Positions 62,973-64,000 of a stretch of 64,000 nucleotides of DNA are shown piece after piece. The notes beneath the pieces were generated by a model. It was not told where the DNA came from and did not search any database. It saw nothing but the letters and a program-made list of their open reading frames with translations. This DNA comes from Coraliomargarita sinensis (GTDB taxonomy: Bacteria > Verrucomicrobiota > Verrucomicrobiia > Opitutales > Coraliomargaritaceae), in the NCBI RefSeq assembly GCF_003185655.1, contig NZ_QHJQ01000005.1, forward strand, positions 62,001 through 126,000, read 5' to 3'. The first letter of the stretch is position 1; the number at the start of each line of letters is the position of its first letter. The position numbers and the translations under genes are program-made.

Positions 62973-64000
62973 ATGGCACTTTTAATTTTCTACGTCGGCA
63001 TCGCGCTGGGTTTTTCCTTCTTATGTTCATTGCTGGAAGCATCCCTGCTCACAATAACCAATACCCAACTGCAGGCGGCCAAATCCCGGGGGAAGCGATG
63101 GTCCGGCCGATTGCAGAAGCTGAAAGAAGATATTGATAAGCCTCTGGCTGCGATTCTAACGCTCAACACCATAGCGCATACGATGGGTGCTACCGGCGCG
63201 GGTGCCCAGTATGCCAAGGTCTATGGCGACGCCACCGGTGGCATCTTTGCCGGAGCGCTGACTCTTGCCGTTTTGGTTCTGACGGAAATCATTCCCAAGA
63301 CGCTTGGTGCTCGTTATGCCGTCTTCTTTGCGCCTTTTACAGCATCGGTCCTGCCTTTCCTGCAGACAATACTTCGTCCAATTGTCGCGGTTTGTCAGCT
63401 CATTACCCGTCTCATCACATTTGGCCGTTCCGCAGAAGCGCCCAAGCACCGCGAAGAGTTGCTCGCCGTTGCCCGCCTGGGGGAGGTTGAGGGCACGATC
63501 AAGGCGGACGAGAGCCGCATCGTTCGCAATATGCTGGAACTGCATCGCATCAATGCGGCAAGTATTATGACGCCACGCACGGTTGTCCACATGTTGCCCG
63601 AAGCAACGACTTTAGCCGAGTTTGTCGAAAGCACCGGCAAAACAAAGTTTTCACGTATACCTGTCTTCGCGGAGAATAGTGAAGTGGTTACCGGCTTCGT
63701 CCTTCGTTCCGATGCCCTGCAGGCATGCCTGCAGGATCCGGGGCAGACTCTGTCAACGCTCAGGCGCGACATCGCCTTCGTGCCCAATCTCATGAAAGTT
63801 GATGATTTGATTCAGCAGTTGCTGAACCAGAAATTGCATATCGCCATGGTGCAGGACGAGTTCGGTTCTACGGTCGGTTTGGTCACTTTGGAAGATGCGC
63901 TGGAGACGCTCATGGGTGTCGAAATCATGGATGAGCATGACCGGGTGACCGATTTGCAGGCTCATGCGCGGGATATCTGGCGCAAACGTGCCCGCGAGAT
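62973..64000 (+). CDS. CNNM/CBS-domain (DUF21) transporter-like protein, C-terminus cut by window edge
   Basis: Translation from ATG 62973 gives 342 residues before the window ends. The CNNM (DUF21) membrane domain covers about 1-165 (IFYVGIALGFSFLCSLLEAS, then LTEIIPKTLGARYA). A CBS pair follows: IMTPRTVVHMLPEATTLAEF and VGLVTLEDALETLMGVEIM. It may transport or sense Mg2+ or other divalent cations, as in the CorB/CorC group, or have a haemolysin-C-like role. The stop and any C-terminal domain lie outside the window. Confidence 0.9.
   Translation, partial: MALLIFYVGIALGFSFLCSLLEASLLTITNTQLQAAKSRGKRWSGRLQKLKEDIDKPLAAILTLNTIAHTMGATGAGAQYAKVYGDATGGIFAGALTLAVLVLTEIIPKTLGARYAVFFAPFTASVLPFLQTILRPIVAVCQLITRLITFGRSAEAPKHREELLAVARLGEVEGTIKADESRIVRNMLELHRINAASIMTPRTVVHMLPEATTLAEFVESTGKTKFSRIPVFAENSEVVTGFVLRSDALQACLQDPGQTLSTLRRDIAFVPNLMKVDDLIQQLLNQKLHIAMVQDEFGSTVGLVTLEDALETLMGVEIMDEHDRVTDLQAHARDIWRKRARE

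Noticed and set aside
62704..62973. 89-residue plus-strand open frame before the CNNM gene
   Set aside because: No ribosome binding site, no family features, and it overlaps the better gene start at 62973.

Overview
The window reads as chromosomal DNA of a marine-type Verrucomicrobiota, most likely class Opitutae (Coraliomargarita/Lentimonas-like). This is an inference from gene content: three sulfatases, several SASA-type acetylesterases, a DUF6288 protein, DUF1080 and Gfo/Idh/MocA genes, two PEP-CTERM proteins, and several families of short palindromic intergenic repeats. No rRNA, tRNA, CRISPR array, transposase or phage gene was found. The first gene (a histidine kinase) and the last (a CNNM/CBS protein) run off the window edges.

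Region 1 (about 1-5.5 kb): a sensor kinase fragment, a two-gene operon of a core-MetE-like methyltransferase and a UlaG-like metallo-hydrolase, a small STAS-like protein, an acetylesterase and a small membrane protein. Region 2 (5.6-17.4 kb) is the metabolic core: a nearly complete succinate/propionate (methylmalonyl-CoA) module. It has a leftward arm (mutA, mutB, cobalamin adenosyltransferase) and a rightward arm (epimerase, four subunits of a Na+-translocating methylmalonyl-CoA decarboxylase, a succinate/propionyl-CoA CoA-transferase, and the mutase chaperone MeaB). The arms diverge from a short AT-rich promoter region with a mirrored ATAAGATA element. With no biotin carboxylase gene, the enzyme set fits succinate to propionate plus CO2 with Na+ export, or the reverse.

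Region 3 (17.4-19 kb) holds DUF2237, a conserved unknown and RlmH. Region 4 (19-27 kb) is a sulfated-glycan locus: three sulfatases, an (alpha/alpha)6 glycosidase and an acetylesterase with an inserted PA14-like domain. Region 5 (27-42 kb) holds a 1.57-kilo-residue secreted metalloprotease, a CDF metal exporter translationally coupled to a DUF6288 protein, and two adjacent 970-residue acetylesterases, each an active-looking SASA half fused to a degenerate one.

Region 6 (42-58 kb): a PEP-CTERM protein behind an attenuator-like leader, a TIM-barrel glycosidase-like protein, a DUF1080 lipoprotein, a POT transporter, three Gfo/Idh/MocA dehydrogenases (one with a Tat signal) and a NupG-like transporter. 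Together these could form a 3-keto-glycoside route. A giant PEP-CTERM beta-helix protein follows, behind a sigma-54-like promoter. Region 7 (57.6-64 kb): two small exported proteins, a tiny ferredoxin-like protein, a BCCT osmolyte transporter with an adjacent porin, and the CNNM/CBS protein.

Intergenic DNA carries at least four kinds of short palindromic repeat. One has become the N-terminal coding sequence of the glycosidase at 22.3 kb. Functional calls rest on motifs and family knowledge read by eye; no database search was run.
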